Shown here piece after piece: positions 63,105 to 64,000 of a DNA stretch of 64,000 nucleotides. Source of the DNA: Burkholderia cenocepacia (GTDB lineage Bacteria; Pseudomonadota; Gammaproteobacteria; Burkholderiales; Burkholderiaceae); contig NZ_UAQZ01000001.1 in assembly GCF_900446215.1 (NCBI RefSeq), positions 930,001-994,000 of the forward strand. Direction: 5' to 3'. A program made the position numbers and the translations under genes. Each line of letters starts with the position of its first letter. Position 1 is the first letter of the stretch. The notes beneath the pieces were generated by a model, which worked only from the letters and a program-made list of their open reading frames with translations, was not told where the DNA came from and did not search any database.

Positions 63105-63116
63105 CGCGGCCTTCCC

Positions 63117-64000
63117 TTAACGTCCGCTGCCGAGCGCCTGCGCGGCCGGCATCGCTTCGTACGGCGTCTCACGCACGGTCGGCTTCGACTCGCGGCGCGC
63201 GCGCAGCACGGCGATCACGCCGTACACCGCGATCGCCACGACGACGAAGATGAACAACCCGGCCAGCGCCGCATCGATGTAGTCGTTGAAGATGATCCGC
63301 TTCATCTGCGCGATCGACTTCGCCGGCGCGAGGACCTTGCCTTCGTCCACCGCGGCCTGCAGCTTCGCGGCGTGCGCGAGGAAGCTGACCTTCGGGTTCG
63401 CGTCGAAAATCTTCTGCCAGCCGGCCGTCAGCGTGCAGATCAGCAGCCAGACGGTCGGCACGATCGTCACCCACGCATAGCGCTCGCGCTTCATCTTGAA
63501 CAGCACGACGGTGCCGAGCACCAGCGCGATCGCGGCGAGCATCTGGTTCGAGATGCCGAACAGCGGCCACAGCGTGTTGATGCCGCCGAGCGGATCGACC
63601 ACGCCCTGGTACAGGAAGTAACCCCACGCAGCCACGCACAGCGCGGTGGCGACGAGGTTCGCCGGCAGCGATTCGGTGCGCTTGAGCGCCGGGTGGAACG
63701 TGCCGAGCAGATCCTGCAGCATGAAGCGGCCCGCGCGCGTGCCGGCATCGACGGCCGTCAGGATGAACAGTGCCTCGAACAGGATCGCGAAGTGATACCA
63801 GAACGCCATCATCGCTTCGCCGCCGATCACCTGGTGCAGGATGTGCGCCATGCCGACGGCCAGCGTCGGTGCGCCGCCCGCCCGCGCGATGATCGTCGTT
63901 TCGCCGACGGCCTTCGCGGTCTGCGTCAGCATGTCGGGCGTCAGCACGAAGCCCCATTGCGTGACGGTGTTGGCGACCGCTTCCGGCGTCGAGCCGAGCA
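63117..64000 (-). CDS. cstA: Carbon starvation protein CstA, 5' part outside the window
   Basis: Frame open to the window edge; about 294 C-terminal residues are seen (the whole protein is about 690). WGFVLTPDMLTQTAKAVGETTIIARAGGAPTLAVGMAHILHQVIGG, FILTAVDAGTRAGRFMLQDLLGTFHPALKRTESLPANLVATALCVAAWGYFLYQGVVDPLGGINTLWPLFGISNQMLAAIAL are classic CstA/BtsT blocks. It imports pyruvate or peptides under carbon limitation. It pairs with ybdD downstream. Confidence 0.94.
   Translation of the reverse strand, partial: LGSTPEAVANTVTQWGFVLTPDMLTQTAKAVGETTIIARAGGAPTLAVGMAHILHQVIGGEAMMAFWYHFAILFEALFILTAVDAGTRAGRFMLQDLLGTFHPALKRTESLPANLVATALCVAAWGYFLYQGVVDPLGGINTLWPLFGISNQMLAAIALVLGTVVLFKMKRERYAWVTIVPTVWLLICTLTAGWQKIFDANPKVSFLAHAAKLQAAVDEGKVLAPAKSIAQMKRIIFNDYIDAALAGLFIFVVVAIAVYGVIAVLRARRESKPTVRETPYEAMPAAQALGSGR

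Overview
The window is high-GC DNA (roughly two thirds G+C by eye) from a betaproteobacterium, most likely Burkholderia (Burkholderia cepacia complex or a close relative). The support is the gene set: the prpBC-acnD-prpF propionate pathway with a divergent PrpR, OmpC- and OprD-type porins, several DUF4148-like secreted proteins, an H-NS family protein with a TW-GRGR loop, a Tat-exported phospholipase C, hopanoid genes (hpnA, hpnB, hpnH) and dense, short-gap gene packing. No rRNA, tRNA, CRISPR array or replication origin was found. Genus-level assignment is inference from gene content.

Layout. (1) 1-9469: an uncharacterised acyl-CoA catabolic cluster. A family III CoA-transferase (cut by the window edge) and an IclR regulator lie on the minus strand. 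Divergent from them are two crotonases, a second CoA-transferase, a porin, an MFS carrier, an acyl-CoA dehydrogenase and an HSL-type esterase. (2) 9528-17688: the methylcitrate cycle (prpF, acnD, prpC, prpB) with PrpR divergent. A sigma-54 promoter and an upstream inverted repeat can be read directly. (3) 17704-21509: a CGNR/ABATE regulator facing a VOC glyoxalase-like gene across a 17-bp inverted repeat, with a degenerate duplicate of the VOC gene start between them; then an FAH-family hydrolase and an IclR regulator. (4) 21695-27102: a divergent H-NS-like gene followed by a 12-unit, exactly 23-bp-periodic tandem array; a PatZ-like CoA-binding/GNAT fusion; a canonical H-NS-like gene; a lipoprotein; and a BON-type protein.

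(5) 27113-28527: an IS110/IS1111-type insertion sequence that appears to separate the BON gene from its ribosome-binding site. (6) 28583-31790: a sigma-54 activator divergent from a GntP-family permease. The region between holds three GTCTC-N6-GAGAC-like operators and a -24/-12 promoter. (7) 32136-39395: a DUF4148 protein, a thioredoxin-like periplasmic protein, a YhhY-like acetyltransferase, phospholipase C with a possible Pho box, and a DedA-rhodanese fusion. (8) 39457-49344: an OprD porin, the oppABCDF peptide importer with an XRE-cupin regulator, and a POT peptide symporter, which together form a peptide-uptake locus. (9) 49465-53619: a small protein, an OpgC-like acyltransferase, RarD, acylphosphatase and HpnA. 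(10) 53728-58956: a strongly periodic His/Ala-rich repeat protein, HpnB, then IspH-HpnH in one transcription unit. (11) 59114-64000: small hypothetical proteins, a DOPA-dioxygenase-like protein, an NTF2-like protein, hemolysin III, and YbdD with the 3' part of cstA.

The least explained structure is the motif TCCCG-N6-CTCACC. It is repeated 12 times at exactly 23 bp after the first H-NS-like gene. It recurs just after the stop codon of the second H-NS-like gene and across the last codons of a 68-residue protein, in gene-sense orientation each time.
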